From assembly GCA_020638095.1 (NCBI GenBank), contig JACKJF010000003.1:620001-684000 (forward strand): 64,000 bases of DNA, in the 5' to 3' direction. The stretch's first letter is position 1; every line of letters starts with the position of its first letter. The notes below the pieces were generated by a model, which had not been told where the DNA came from, did not search any database, and saw nothing but the letters and a program-made list of their open reading frames with translations. The stretch is from Hyphomicrobiaceae bacterium (GTDB lineage Bacteria; Pseudomonadota; Alphaproteobacteria; Rhizobiales; Devosiaceae). Made by a program: the position numbers and the translations under genes. Shown here piece by piece: positions 54,650-63,639 of the stretch.

Positions 54650-55219
54650 TCATTTCTTGGCCAGCGCCGGGTCGATCCACCCGATATTGCCGTCGGCCCG
54701 GCGGTAAACCACATTCATGCCGCCATGTCCAGCATGTAAAAAGACCTGAACGTCGGCCTGGGTCAGATCGAGTTCCATGACCGCTTCGCCAACGCTCATC
54801 GTCTTGAGGCTCGCAAGACTTTCCGCGATGATCGCCGGCGAGAAATCCGCGTCGACCTCGTCATGCTCTTCGGGCGAAGCCAGAATGTATGACTGGGCCA
54901 TTGGCGAATCCGGGTCCTTTGGCCGTCGATGGTCCTTGAGCTTGCGCTTGTAACGCCTGAGGCGCTTTTCCACATGCTCGGCGGTCTCCTCGAAGGCCGA
55001 GATGGCGTCTCCAGCCATCGCATGTGCGCGCAGTACGACCCCGGTATCAAGATGAAGAACAATGTCGGACCGAAAGCCGAAGCCTTCGTGCTCGATGGTC
55101 AGATGGCCTTCGTAGTTGCCATCGAAATACTTCCGTACCGCCGCCTCGATCCGCTCCTGGGCCTTTTCGGTCAACGCCTGGCCCACATCCATGTTCTTGC
55201 CTGTTACGCGTAGGGTCAT
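54650..55219 (-). CDS. hpf: Long-form ribosome hibernation promoting factor
   Basis: A 189-residue protein. N-terminal HPF/RaiA domain (1-100: LRVTGKNMDVGQALTEKAQE, SAFEETAEHVEKRLRRYKRK), a linker, then the C-terminal dimerisation domain (SVGEAVMELDLTQADVQVFL, NVVYRRADGNIGWIDP). The long form alone makes 100S ribosome dimers. Between rpoN and ptsN. Confidence 0.93.
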   Translation of the reverse strand: MTLRVTGKNMDVGQALTEKAQERIEAAVRKYFDGNYEGHLTIEHEGFGFRSDIVLHLDTGVVLRAHAMAGDAISAFEETAEHVEKRLRRYKRKLKDHRRPKDPDSPMAQSYILASPEEHDEVDADFSPAIIAESLASLKTMSVGEAVMELDLTQADVQVFLHAGHGGMNVVYRRADGNIGWIDPALAKK

Positions 55220-55363
55220 TTTTACTCCGCCTTTCTCTCGCGTCCGGCGGCGCTCTCCTCGAAGTCGCCGGGCCGCTCAACGGGAATCTAGCGCCTGCGG
55301 CGCCACTTCCGCAATCCATGTGGAAAGTCTTTAAGGCAAATCAACGGTCGGCCGCAGGATCGG

Positions 55364-56866
55364 TCAGGCCCCGACCAGGGAACGCTTCTGCCGGCGCCGG
55401 ATCACCGAGGAGGGAATGTTCATCGCTTCCCGGTACTTGGTGACCGTGCGGCGGGCGACCTCGATTCCATGGTCGGCTTTCATCCGCGCCGCAATCGTGT
55501 CGTCGGAAAGGATTGCCGTCGCACTTTCGGCATCGACCATCTGCTTGATGAAATGTCGGACGGACTCGGCCGAATGGTCTTCGCCACCCTCGCTGCCGCT
55601 GAGGCCGGTGGTGAAGAAATATTTCATCTCGAAAAGACCGCGCGGCGTCGCGATGAACTTGTTGGCCGTCACCCGGCTGACCGTCGATTCATGCATGTCG
55701 ATCGCGTCGGCCACCATCTTCAGCGTCATGGGCCGCAAATGCGTCACCCCATGGACGAGGAAGCCGTCCTGCATCCGGACGATTTCGCTTGCGACCCTAA
55801 GAATGGTCTGGGCTCGCTGGTCGAGCGACTTGGTCAGCCAGTTGGCCGTCTGCAGGCAATCGACCAGGAATTCCTTTTCCTTGGGCGAACGCACCTGTTT
55901 GGAGACCCGCGCATAATAGGTGCGGTTGACCAGAACCTTCGGCAGGACATCGGAATTGAGTTCCACCGACCAGCCCCCGTCTTGCGCCTCGCGGACGTAG
56001 ACGTCGGGCACGATGGCCTGCATCGGCGCCCCATCGAAACGAAGTCCCGGCTTCGGATCGAGTTCCCTCAGCTCCGCCAGCATGTCCGAAAGGTCCTCGG
56101 CGCTGCACCGCACCTCCTTCATCAGCCTCTGCAATTCATGCGAGGCCAGAAGATCGAGATGGTCGAGCAGGGCCTGCATCATCGGGTCCAGCCGGTCCCT
56201 TTCCCGCAATTGCAGCATCAGGCATTCGCGCACATTGCGCGCGAAGACGCCCGCCGGTTCGCAGGTCTGGGCCAGGTCGAGCACGGCCTCGACATCTTCG
56301 GGGTCGGTGCCGAGCTGTTCGGCAAGCTGCGCGCAGTCGGTCGTCAGATACCCCGCTTCGTCGAGGCTATCGATCAGGCTCCGCGCGATCAGCCGGTCGG
56401 CCGGATGCGTGACGAGGAGATTGATCTGACCCGAAAGATGATCGGCAAGACTGATGCCCGACGAAACATATTGTTCGAGATCTGGCGCATCCTCGGTCGC
56501 CCGGCCGCGAATCTCGGGCGGACGCGTCGAGTCGCGTATCGAATCCTGCCCCACCTGCTCGGGAAAGACATTGTCGACCTCGGTATCCATGCTCGAGGCA
56601 ATGTCGGCCGCCGCGCCGATATGTTCGCCGCGTTCAACAAGGTCCTCGGCAAGATCCTCGTTGCCGCGGGGTGCGACTTCCAAATCCCGGTCAGTGAAAT
56701 CCTCGGGCTCGGCGGCATCAAGAAGCGGGTTTCTGAGGAGTTCGGCTTCGACAAACGCATTCAGTTCGAGATGCGAAAGCTGCAGCAGCCGGATCGATTG
56801 CATCAGCTGCGGCGTCAGCGTCAGGCTCTGGGCCTGCCGGAGTTCAAGCCTCGGTGTCAGCGCCAA
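55364..56866 (-). CDS. rpoN: RNA polymerase sigma-54 factor
   Basis: A 500-residue sigma-54. Region I (LTPRLELRQAQSLTLTPQLM then QSIRLLQLSHLELNAF) binds activators, a core-binding region follows, and the C-terminus has the HTH and the RpoN box ARRTVTKYREAMNIPSS. The start is uncertain: TTG 56866 fits the family N-terminus and has GGGG upstream; GTG at 56884 or 56923 would lengthen it. It normally follows lptB directly, but here a glycosyltransferase gene separates them. Confidence 0.93.
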   Translation of the reverse strand: MALTPRLELRQAQSLTLTPQLMQSIRLLQLSHLELNAFVEAELLRNPLLDAAEPEDFTDRDLEVAPRGNEDLAEDLVERGEHIGAAADIASSMDTEVDNVFPEQVGQDSIRDSTRPPEIRGRATEDAPDLEQYVSSGISLADHLSGQINLLVTHPADRLIARSLIDSLDEAGYLTTDCAQLAEQLGTDPEDVEAVLDLAQTCEPAGVFARNVRECLMLQLRERDRLDPMMQALLDHLDLLASHELQRLMKEVRCSAEDLSDMLAELRELDPKPGLRFDGAPMQAIVPDVYVREAQDGGWSVELNSDVLPKVLVNRTYYARVSKQVRSPKEKEFLVDCLQTANWLTKSLDQRAQTILRVASEIVRMQDGFLVHGVTHLRPMTLKMVADAIDMHESTVSRVTANKFIATPRGLFEMKYFFTTGLSGSEGGEDHSAESVRHFIKQMVDAESATAILSDDTIAARMKADHGIEVARRTVTKYREAMNIPSSVIRRRQKRSLVGA

Positions 56867-57010
56867 ATCGTTCAACCCCACCACGTTTGAAACGTGTTTG
56901 GCCCCTCTTTGCCCGATTTGCACGCGACACGCAAGTTTTGTGCCAAGTCACGGTAAAATTGAATGCGTCAGGCAATTTGATCCGGTCGAAATACGCCCGG
57001 CGGGTACGCG

Positions 57011-57982
57011 TCAGTTTCGCGACAAGAGCCGGCGCATACGCGAAACCCTGTGGAAAGTGATTGGGAATCGAAACAAGAACCGCCAATTCCGGTCCAGCCC
57101 GAGGATCGCGCCGTTCCGGTTCAGCTTTTGAATCCTGCTCGCCGCGAGGCAAAAATGCTCGCGAAATAGCGATTCCACTTCGCCAGTATCGCCGGATTCC
57201 ACGAAAGAGTGGAAAAGCATGGTTCTCCGACGAGATCGCTTCGTTGCGCTGTTCTGCGTGATCGATCTGCGCGCTTTCTCGATCCAGCGGGGCAGTGAAA
57301 TTGCATCGAAATGCAAAAGCAGGGCCGATATTTCGTCGGTGTTGAGTTGGCGTCCATCAACGCGGCGCGCCCCGTGCACGTCGATTTCGACATCAAGACG
57401 CGTTCGCACAATGCTTTTGCCCAGCATGTGGGCGGTGAAGCCACCCTTGCTCAACAGGGTGCGGTTACGTTCCCGTGGCCGGAAAATCAGACGTAGCCGT
57501 GCTACAGGTGCGCTCCACGCCGAATGGTAGTTCCCGGCGCCAATAGGCCAAACCATTTCGGCGGGAGGGAGAGAGATCATATCGAGCCTGGACCGTGCGA
57601 ATTCCAGCTGCGTTCGCAGGTCTTGGTCAATCGGCGCAATGATTTCGTCAACATCGATTGCGGCAAACCATTCCGTTTCTGAACCAAGATATGCAGAAGT
57701 GTATATCCGCCGCTGAACATCGTTGAAGTCGTCGATACTATCGCGATGCGGGATCAACGATTTTACGGGAATGATTTCGACGCGACGCAATATAGAATTT
57801 GGCAGGCGTGTGACCTTGTCGATATCGGCAATGCCGTCATCGTAGAGAAGTATTTTGGAAACGCCGATTTCGACGTGTGCGCACACGAACCTGATCACGT
57901 CATCGGCACGGCATCTGGCGATGCAGGCAACTGTCAGGTTTGCGTCCCGGCTGCCGACGAATTTTGCCTGGGGTAATTTCAT
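57011..57982 (-). CDS. Glycosyltransferase family 2-like protein, inserted between lptB and rpoN
   Basis: A 323-residue protein with a nucleotide-sugar-type N-terminus (VACIARCRADDVIRFVCAHV, ILLYDDGIADIDKV) and the metal site FAAIDVDEIIAP, as in the Glyco_tranf_2_4 family. The Arg-rich C-terminus includes RWIEKARRSITQ. No signal peptide or membrane helix is seen. Its codon use looks less GC-biased than rpoN and lptB. Its position splits a normally adjacent pair, suggesting insertion. Possible envelope or exopolysaccharide role; acceptor unknown. Confidence 0.75.
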   Translation of the reverse strand: MKLPQAKFVGSRDANLTVACIARCRADDVIRFVCAHVEIGVSKILLYDDGIADIDKVTRLPNSILRRVEIIPVKSLIPHRDSIDDFNDVQRRIYTSAYLGSETEWFAAIDVDEIIAPIDQDLRTQLEFARSRLDMISLPPAEMVWPIGAGNYHSAWSAPVARLRLIFRPRERNRTLLSKGGFTAHMLGKSIVRTRLDVEIDVHGARRVDGRQLNTDEISALLLHFDAISLPRWIEKARRSITQNSATKRSRRRTMLFHSFVESGDTGEVESLFREHFCLAASRIQKLNRNGAILGLDRNWRFLFRFPITFHRVSRMRRLLSRN

Positions 57983-58038
57983 GGCAGGTCAGAGAGAACC
58001 AAATTTTTGTCGTTGAGTTTGCGGCGCCCAACGGGGCA

Positions 58039-58770
58039 CTAAAACGTGAAACTGTCGCCGAGATAGACGCGCCGCGCATCCGGATTTTCGGCAATCGTCG
58101 CCGGGGTCCCCTGGATGACGACATGCCCGCCATGCATGAGGTAAGCCCGGTCGACCAGACCGAGCGTTTCGCGTACCGAATGATCGGTGATCAGGACCCC
58201 GATACCACGATCGGTCAACTGCCGCACGAGCCCCTGGATGTCGGCGACCGCGATCGGATCAACGCCGGCAAAGGGTTCGTCGAGGAGCATGATGACCGGG
58301 TCGGCGGCCAGCGCCCGGGCAATCTCGACGCGCCGCCGCTCTCCGCCCGAAAGCGCGAGGGCGTTGGAGTTCTTGAGATGCGTGATCGAGAATTCCTCGA
58401 GCAGCTGTTCGAGCCGCTCGAGCCGCTGTTTGCGCGATCGGATATGGCCCTCGAGGATGGAAAGGATATTGTCCTTGACGCTGAGGCCGCGAAAGATCGA
58501 CGGCTCCTGCGGCAGGTAGCCGACGCCGAGGCGGCCACGCTGGAACAGCGGCAGGTGGGTGATGTCGCGCCCGTCGAGAAGGATCCGGCCCTTGTCGGGT
58601 TTGACGAGGCCCATGATCATGGTGAAGACCGTCGTCTTGCCCGCCCCGTTGGAACCCAAAAGCCCGACCGCCTCGCCGCGCCGGACGGCCAGCGACACGT
58701 CGCGCACGACAACGCGCTTGCCGAATGACTTGGCAAGGCCATGCGCCACGAGCCAGCCGTTCTGGTCCAT
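58039..58770 (-). CDS. lptB: LPS export ABC transporter ATPase LptB
   Basis: A 243-residue ATPase with Walker A GLLGSNGAGKTT, LPQEPSIFRGLSVKDNI, ABC signature ALSGGERRRVEIARALA, Walker B IMLLDEPFAGVDPIAV and H-loop VLITDHSVRETL. It drives LPS extraction with LptF/LptG and LptC. It follows the lptC/lptA fusion gene by 24 bp. Confidence 0.95.
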   Translation of the reverse strand: MDQNGWLVAHGLAKSFGKRVVVRDVSLAVRRGEAVGLLGSNGAGKTTVFTMIMGLVKPDKGRILLDGRDITHLPLFQRGRLGVGYLPQEPSIFRGLSVKDNILSILEGHIRSRKQRLERLEQLLEEFSITHLKNSNALALSGGERRRVEIARALAADPVIMLLDEPFAGVDPIAVADIQGLVRQLTDRGIGVLITDHSVRETLGLVDRAYLMHGGHVVIQGTPATIAENPDARRVYLGDSFTF

Positions 58771-58794
58771 CAGCCGGCCCTCGCTTTGGCGAGA

Positions 58795-60441
58795 TCAGAG
58801 GCCGAGGGGCACATCGCCGCCATCGCTTCCCCCATTGCCGCCAGCGGGTTGACTGTCCCCGTTCTGGTTTGAAAACAGCCCACCGGCCGGTGCGCCGCCG
58901 TCGCCTGAATGAAAAACGCCGCTGACCCGTCCGTTGCCGTTGGCGGTAAATGTCGAGATGTTGGTCTTGAGGTTGACGTCGAGCTGGTTGGCGTCGACCG
59001 TTCCCGACTTGTTGGTCACCTTCACATTTCCAGTCAGGCGCATGATGTGGGTCGCCGGATCATAGCGGCCCCGGTCGCCGGTCGAGGTCTGATCCGGTTC
59101 CTTGACCTTTACATGCCCGAACGCCTCGTAATAGCGGATCTTGTCCGAACCGTCCTCGGCGAGGTGCACTACTACGCGGTCGGCAAAGATCCGCGTCTTG
59201 TTCTGGTCAACGACGACATTGCCGATAAACTCGGCGACATTCTCGTCGCGCCGGACCGTGAACCGGTCAGAGGTCACCTTGACGTCGTCTTCGGAATGAA
59301 AGTCCCCGGAAACCTTGCCCGAACCGCCGGTGGTGAACTCGCTGACATGGGTATCAAGATTTGACGTCAGTTCCGGCGATTTGATCGTTCCATTGTCGGT
59401 CTTGACCGTGACGTCGCCGGTCATGTGCATGATTCTGGTTTCAGGGTCATAGACCCCCTGATCGCCGGTCACCGTCTGCACATTGTCCTTCAGAACAACG
59501 CTGCCGGTCGCGGTGAAGAGCTTGGCCTTCTGCATCCGGTCGCCTTCGAACTGCACCACGACCTGATCTGCCCAGACTTTGAGATCCGGCCGGGTGACGA
59601 CGACATTGCTGGTGAAGGTCGCATCGTTCTCCTTTTCCCGGACCACCAGCCGGTCGCCGGTCACGACGTCGTATTTTTGCCCGTCGGTGAGGTCCGGCAA
59701 GGCTGCCGCAGCCGCAGTCGTGTCGGCAGTCGCGTCCGGCGTCGGCTCGTTGGCATCGGCGGGGGCCGCGTCTGTGGCGTCGGTCTTCACGTCCGTTGGC
59801 GTGCGATAGATGGCCTCCTTGAAATCCCAGATATCCGCGTCGGCGTCATAATCGAGCGCCTTGGCATTGATGTCGCCCCCATCTGGAAATTCGAATTTCA
59901 CGTCGCCGGTGCTGGTGAGCGTCTGCTTCTTCCAGTCGATGAAGGAGTTGTTGAGCCAGCCAAGCACCCCATCGCTGTCTTCGGTTCGCATCAGCTCCGG
60001 CACATTGACCGTCTGGGCCTTGAGATCGAGCACGGCGAAATCCGACTTCGCGGTCAGGGCATAGTCTTTCTTGTCCAGCGTCTTGATCGTCGCGGTCTCA
60101 AGATCGATCACGTCGGTATTGTTGACCTGAATGCGGGCCGCCTCGGCCACCACATTGTAGGTCGTGCCATCGCCCATCACCCCTGAATATTCCGGCGTGT
60201 CGATGACGATCTTGTCGTCCTCGATCCTGAGACCCTGAATGCCGTATTCCTTGGCGATGTTGGCCAGAATGATCGAAACGATCAGGAAACCCGCGACGAC
60301 AATCCCGGCGAGCGGCACCGCCCAGCGCAGCACGCCCACCACGCGGTTGCGCCACAGAAGCCTCGCGTAAAGCCGTCCGCGCGCCGCCGCGCTCGCATGC
60401 GGATCGACAACGAAACCGGGTTCTGCGGTTTGCAGGGTCAT
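58795..60441 (-). CDS. LptC-LptA fusion: LptC domain followed by two OstA/LptA modules
   Basis: A 548-residue protein. Residues 1-38 are cytoplasmic and 40-60 a membrane helix (WAVPLAGIVVAGFLIVSIIL). About 65-215 resembles the LptC periplasmic jelly roll (LRIEDDKIVIDTPEYSGV, DYALTAKSDFAV). A low-complexity Ala/Asp/Thr/Pro linker spans 216-255. Two similar modules of about 125 residues follow: 261-380 (GDRLVVREKENDATFTSNVV, GDQGVYDPETRIMHMTGDV) and 391-510 (SDRFTVRRDENVAEFIGNVV, GDRGRYDPATHIMRLTGNV), both of the OstA/LptA type. A Gly-rich tail ends it. The gene lies directly before lptB, where separate lptC and lptA genes are expected. Confidence 0.8.
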   Translation of the reverse strand: MTLQTAEPGFVVDPHASAAARGRLYARLLWRNRVVGVLRWAVPLAGIVVAGFLIVSIILANIAKEYGIQGLRIEDDKIVIDTPEYSGVMGDGTTYNVVAEAARIQVNNTDVIDLETATIKTLDKKDYALTAKSDFAVLDLKAQTVNVPELMRTEDSDGVLGWLNNSFIDWKKQTLTSTGDVKFEFPDGGDINAKALDYDADADIWDFKEAIYRTPTDVKTDATDAAPADANEPTPDATADTTAAAAALPDLTDGQKYDVVTGDRLVVREKENDATFTSNVVVTRPDLKVWADQVVVQFEGDRMQKAKLFTATGSVVLKDNVQTVTGDQGVYDPETRIMHMTGDVTVKTDNGTIKSPELTSNLDTHVSEFTTGGSGKVSGDFHSEDDVKVTSDRFTVRRDENVAEFIGNVVVDQNKTRIFADRVVVHLAEDGSDKIRYYEAFGHVKVKEPDQTSTGDRGRYDPATHIMRLTGNVKVTNKSGTVDANQLDVNLKTNISTFTANGNGRVSGVFHSGDGGAPAGGLFSNQNGDSQPAGGNGGSDGGDVPLGL

Positions 60442-60455
60442 GCTCGCCCTGGAGC

Positions 60456-61070
60456 TCAGCTATGCGCGAAAATGTCGGTCTCGGCCCAGCCTGCCAGGTC
60501 AAGCGCGACACGGGTCTTAAGAAAGCCGAAACACTCTTCGGCGAGGTCCCGGCGTCCCTCGCGCATCAGCATCAGGTCGAGATGCCGCTTGAGATCATGA
60601 AGATAAAGAACATCCGAGGCCGCATAGTCGAGCTGCGCCTTGCTCAGTTCGTCCGCCCCCCAGTCCGAACTCTGCTGCTGCTTGGACATGTCGACACCCA
60701 GAAGCTCGCGGGCCAGGTCCTTGAGCCCGTGCCGGTCGGTATAGGTGCGCACCAGTTTCGAAGCGATCTTCGTGCAATAGACCGGCGTCACGTCGATGCC
60801 GAATCTGTTCCTGATCACGGCCATGTCGAAACGCGCGAAATGGAAGACCTTGGTGACCTTGAGATCGGTGAATAGCTTGACGAGGTTCGGCGCGTTCGTG
60901 TGCCCCTTGGGCAGGCGCACCACGTCGGCGCTGCCATCGCCCGGCGAAAGCTGGATGACGCAAAGACGGTCCCGCGACGGAATGAGCCCCATCGTCTCCG
61001 TGTCGATTGCCACCGTGTTCCCGTAATTGGAAAGATCGGGCAAATCGCCCACATGTTGCCGGATCGCCAT
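60456..61070 (-). CDS. RNase D-like 3'-5' exonuclease
   Basis: A 204-residue DEDDy exonuclease domain: VAIDTETMGL (first Asp-x-Glu), KVFHFARFDMAVI (second motif), and YAASDVLYLHDLKRHLD (third, with Tyr/Asp). It lacks the C-terminal HRDC domains of E. coli RNase D, which is normal for the short alphaproteobacterial form. Probably acts on structured RNA 3' ends. ATG 61070 is chosen as it begins the domain; 14 bp separate it from the lpt fusion gene downstream. Confidence 0.85.
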   Translation of the reverse strand: MAIRQHVGDLPDLSNYGNTVAIDTETMGLIPSRDRLCVIQLSPGDGSADVVRLPKGHTNAPNLVKLFTDLKVTKVFHFARFDMAVIRNRFGIDVTPVYCTKIASKLVRTYTDRHGLKDLARELLGVDMSKQQQSSDWGADELSKAQLDYAASDVLYLHDLKRHLDLMLMREGRRDLAEECFGFLKTRVALDLAGWAETDIFAHS

Positions 61071-61213
61071 TGGTGTCTCTGCTCCCGCACCGATTTGGCG
61101 CTTGATGCCACACGATTGCGGCAATGGAAAGTCGCGCGCAGTTCCCGCCCGAGTTACCGGATGCAAAGCATTTCCATCTAGGCTATCAGAAACGCCGTTT
61201 CCGGAGCGACGCG

Positions 61214-61648
61214 ATGTCGAAACTGATCTACATTCTCAACGGCCCGAACCTCAACCTTCTCGGCAAGCGCGAGCCCGAGATTTACGGATCCGCGACGCTC
61301 GCCGATGTCGAAACCTCGTGTGCGGTCCTCGCGACAGAAATTGGCCTGAGGACCCGCTTCCTGCAGTCCAATGCCGAGCATCAGTTGGTCGACTGGATCC
61401 ACGAGGCGCGCGAGGATGCATCGGGCATCATCATCAACCCCGCCGCCTTCACCCACACGTCGGTCGCCGTGCTCGACGCACTCAAGATGTTCGACGGGCC
61501 GGTGATCGAGGTGCACATTTCCAACGTGCATCAGCGCGAGAGTTTTCGGGACCATTCCTATGTCTCCCACCGGTCCGACGGGGTGATCGTCGGCCTTGGG
61601 ATCCACGGCTACGAACTGGCCCTGAGGCACATGGCAAAAGTCGCCTGA
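61214..61648 (+). CDS. aroQ: Type II 3-dehydroquinate dehydratase
   Basis: A 144-residue shikimate-pathway enzyme with the family start [20 protein letters not shown], whose tyrosine is catalytic, [16 protein letters not shown] and the active-site histidine region [23 protein letters not shown] eight nt before ATG 61214. Standalone gene, divergent from the RNase D-like gene. Confidence 0.95.
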   Translation: MSKLIYILNGPNLNLLGKREPEIYGSATLADVETSCAVLATEIGLRTRFLQSNAEHQLVDWIHEAREDASGIIINPAAFTHTSVAVLDALKMFDGPVIEVHISNVHQRESFRDHSYVSHRSDGVIVGLGIHGYELALRHMAKVA

Positions 61649-61838
61649 TAGGCGCGACCATCGAAGGCTGGCGTTGAGGGGTCGGCGCGCCGTTTGCCGG
61701 AACCTGGCACAGACAAATCTGGCAAGCCGGTCCCGCAATGTTTCGGGGCAGGGTCTGCCAATACCCAATATCGGAATTGCGGCGGTTCCATACGGGTGAT
61801 CGTGCGCTAATATCGGTCGCGACAGGGAGGAGCCGCCG

Positions 61839-62672
61839 ATGTCGTTTCGGGTGCGCGCAATCGCGATTCTGTTTTTCCTGGGCCTGACCCTTGCCGGCGG
61901 GCTCGGTCTTGCCGCAATGACCGGCACCCTGAGCGCACTGATGCCGGGGGCTCTGAAAGCCGACATCGTTCTTGCCGACTATCCGATCCCGGGCGGATTC
62001 GGCGTGGCGCCGCAGGAAGTGTCGGATTACCTCGTCACCGAAATGCAGAAGCGTTCACTCAACGACATCGCTTTGCGGCTGGTCCTTGGAAACGACACCC
62101 AGCAGAAACTGCATGATGTGGTCATCCCGAGGCTTCTGAACGCGGGCGTCATCCGCACCATGATCGGGGAAGTCCAGCCGCTGGCCGATGTGCTGTCGAT
62201 CGGGCAATACAAAAGCACCGCCGAGATCGCCGTTCGCAACGACGGTGCGGAGCCGCTGACCGACGTAGCGATGATCGTTCCGGGCGCCATTCGGGCGGAG
62301 GACGGAAATGGCGTTGTCGAGGTGGCGGACACCCAGCCGGGATTGTCGGCGATCCGACTTGGCGACATGCAGCCCGGCGAGCAGCGATCGGTCATTGTGT
62401 GGAGAAGTGTCGCTGCGGACTTCGGTCCGGCCGCGATCGGGCAGTTCAGCGTTGGCGCTGCCGGCGGCGTTCGCGGCCATGTCGATGTGCTCGGCGCACG
62501 TAACTGGTTCGGCTCGGGCCTCGAGAAAACGGCCTGGGCACGCTGGCTGGTTTCAGCTTTGCTAGTGGCGGTGACCTTTGCTGGCCTGGTGGGGCTTGTG
62601 ACCAGCCTCCGAACCTTTGTGCGCAGAAGACGGGACCTGCCCGACACGACCGCGCCGCTTCACGTCCGCTAG
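61839..62672 (+). CDS. Hypothetical two-TM membrane protein
   Basis: A 277-residue protein with an N-terminal membrane anchor (IAILFFLGLTLAGGLGLAAM), an extracytoplasmic region of about 200 residues containing FGVAPQEVSDYLVTEMQKRS and an all-beta stretch (YKSTAEIAVRNDGAEPLTDV), and a C-terminal TM (WLVSALLVAVTFAGLVGLVT) before a basic tail. The beta stretch could be an immunoglobulin-like fold. I recognise no family. GGGAGGA precedes the ATG. Flanked by aroQ and a repeat element. Confidence 0.6.
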   Translation: MSFRVRAIAILFFLGLTLAGGLGLAAMTGTLSALMPGALKADIVLADYPIPGGFGVAPQEVSDYLVTEMQKRSLNDIALRLVLGNDTQQKLHDVVIPRLLNAGVIRTMIGEVQPLADVLSIGQYKSTAEIAVRNDGAEPLTDVAMIVPGAIRAEDGNGVVEVADTQPGLSAIRLGDMQPGEQRSVIVWRSVAADFGPAAIGQFSVGAAGGVRGHVDVLGARNWFGSGLEKTAWARWLVSALLVAVTFAGLVGLVTSLRTFVRRRRDLPDTTAPLHVR

Positions 62673-62826
62673 AGCATGTTCAGGAGTTGAGCGGCATCAG
62701 CAACGGTCCGGTGGATCGATGCGCCGCGAGACGCGCAGCGGTTTTCCGGTTCGAACATGCGATAATCAAAGACTTAGACCATGCGTTTTGATCCCATCAA
62801 AACGTGACATGGTTTGGCCGTGTTGC
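62673..62826. repeat. RIME-like intergenic palindromic repeat
   Basis: The gap between converging genes contains GAGCATGTTCAGGAG, GCAGCGGTTTTCCGGTTCGA and a perfect hairpin CGTTTTGAT-CCC-ATCAAAACG (62784-62804), extended by CCATG/CATGG. These segments match, from memory, the RIME-type mosaic repeats scattered between genes in Rhizobiales genomes. Confidence 0.6.
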
Positions 62827-63639
62827 CTAGTCCCGCTTGACCCGCCCAATTGCGCCGGCGAGCGGATTGTAACCGCGCGCCGCGAGGGCAAATGCGATGA
62901 GCCCGACCCCGGCGACGACGGCGAAAGACGTGGCGTTGAACTGGCCATAGGCGGCGAACCGGATTAGTTCGACCGCATGGGTGAAGGGATTGGCCAGCGA
63001 CAGGTAATAGATCGGGTCGGCACCCGCTTCCCGCAATTTCCAGAGGGGATAGAGCGCCGAAGACAAGAAGAACATCGGGAAGATGACGAAGTTCATCATG
63101 CCCGCGAAGTTCTCGATGCGGCGGGTATAGACGGTGACCAGCAGCCCGATCGAGCCGAGCATGAGGCCGGTGAGAATGACGGCGGGAATGGCCCAGGCGA
63201 CGGTCGAAAAGGGCATGTAGAAACCGAACACCGCAGCAAGCGCCAGAAATATCGTCGCCTGGAACAGCGACAGGATGGTTGCGCCACCAATCTTGGCAAA
63301 GAGAAGGAACGAGCGGGGCAGCGGGGTGACCAGCATGGCCCGCATGACGCCGGCCTCGCGGTCATAGACCATAGAAAGCGCCGACTGCATGGACTGGAAC
63401 AGGACGACAATGCCAACAAGACCGGGCAGGATATATTCCTGGTAGGGCGTATAGGTCTGGTAGGGTTCGACGATCGAAACGCCAAGCAGGTCATGAAGTC
63501 CCGTGGCGAAGACCAGAAGCCACAGCGCGGGCCGCACCAGGCTCGACAGCAGCCGCTCCCGCTGTCGCAGGAACTTGGCGATTTCGCGCCAGGCGATGAC
63601 GTAAAAGCCCAGCCAGAGCCTGAATATTACGGGCTGCAC
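62827..63639 (-). CDS. ABC-2 type permease of a PQQ-linked (alcohol-associated) system
   Basis: A 270-residue permease with six helices. Features are REIAKFLRQRERLLSSLVRP, LPGLVGIVVLFQSMQSALSM, YDREAGVMRAMLVTPLPRSF and FPMFFLSSALYPLWKLREAG, the pattern of permeases encoded with PQQ-dependent alcohol oxidation clusters. Its start overlaps the stop of the upstream binding-protein gene by 13 bp. The ATPase and PQQ enzymes would lie beyond the right edge. Confidence 0.75.
   Translation of the reverse strand: MQPVIFRLWLGFYVIAWREIAKFLRQRERLLSSLVRPALWLLVFATGLHDLLGVSIVEPYQTYTPYQEYILPGLVGIVVLFQSMQSALSMVYDREAGVMRAMLVTPLPRSFLLFAKIGGATILSLFQATIFLALAAVFGFYMPFSTVAWAIPAVILTGLMLGSIGLLVTVYTRRIENFAGMMNFVIFPMFFLSSALYPLWKLREAGADPIYYLSLANPFTHAVELIRFAAYGQFNATSFAVVAGVGLIAFALAARGYNPLAGAIGRVKRD

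Noticed and set aside
61700..61730. A TGGCAC-containing stretch resembling a sigma-54 promoter
   Set aside because: The -12 element and the spacing do not fit TGGCAC-N5-TTGC.
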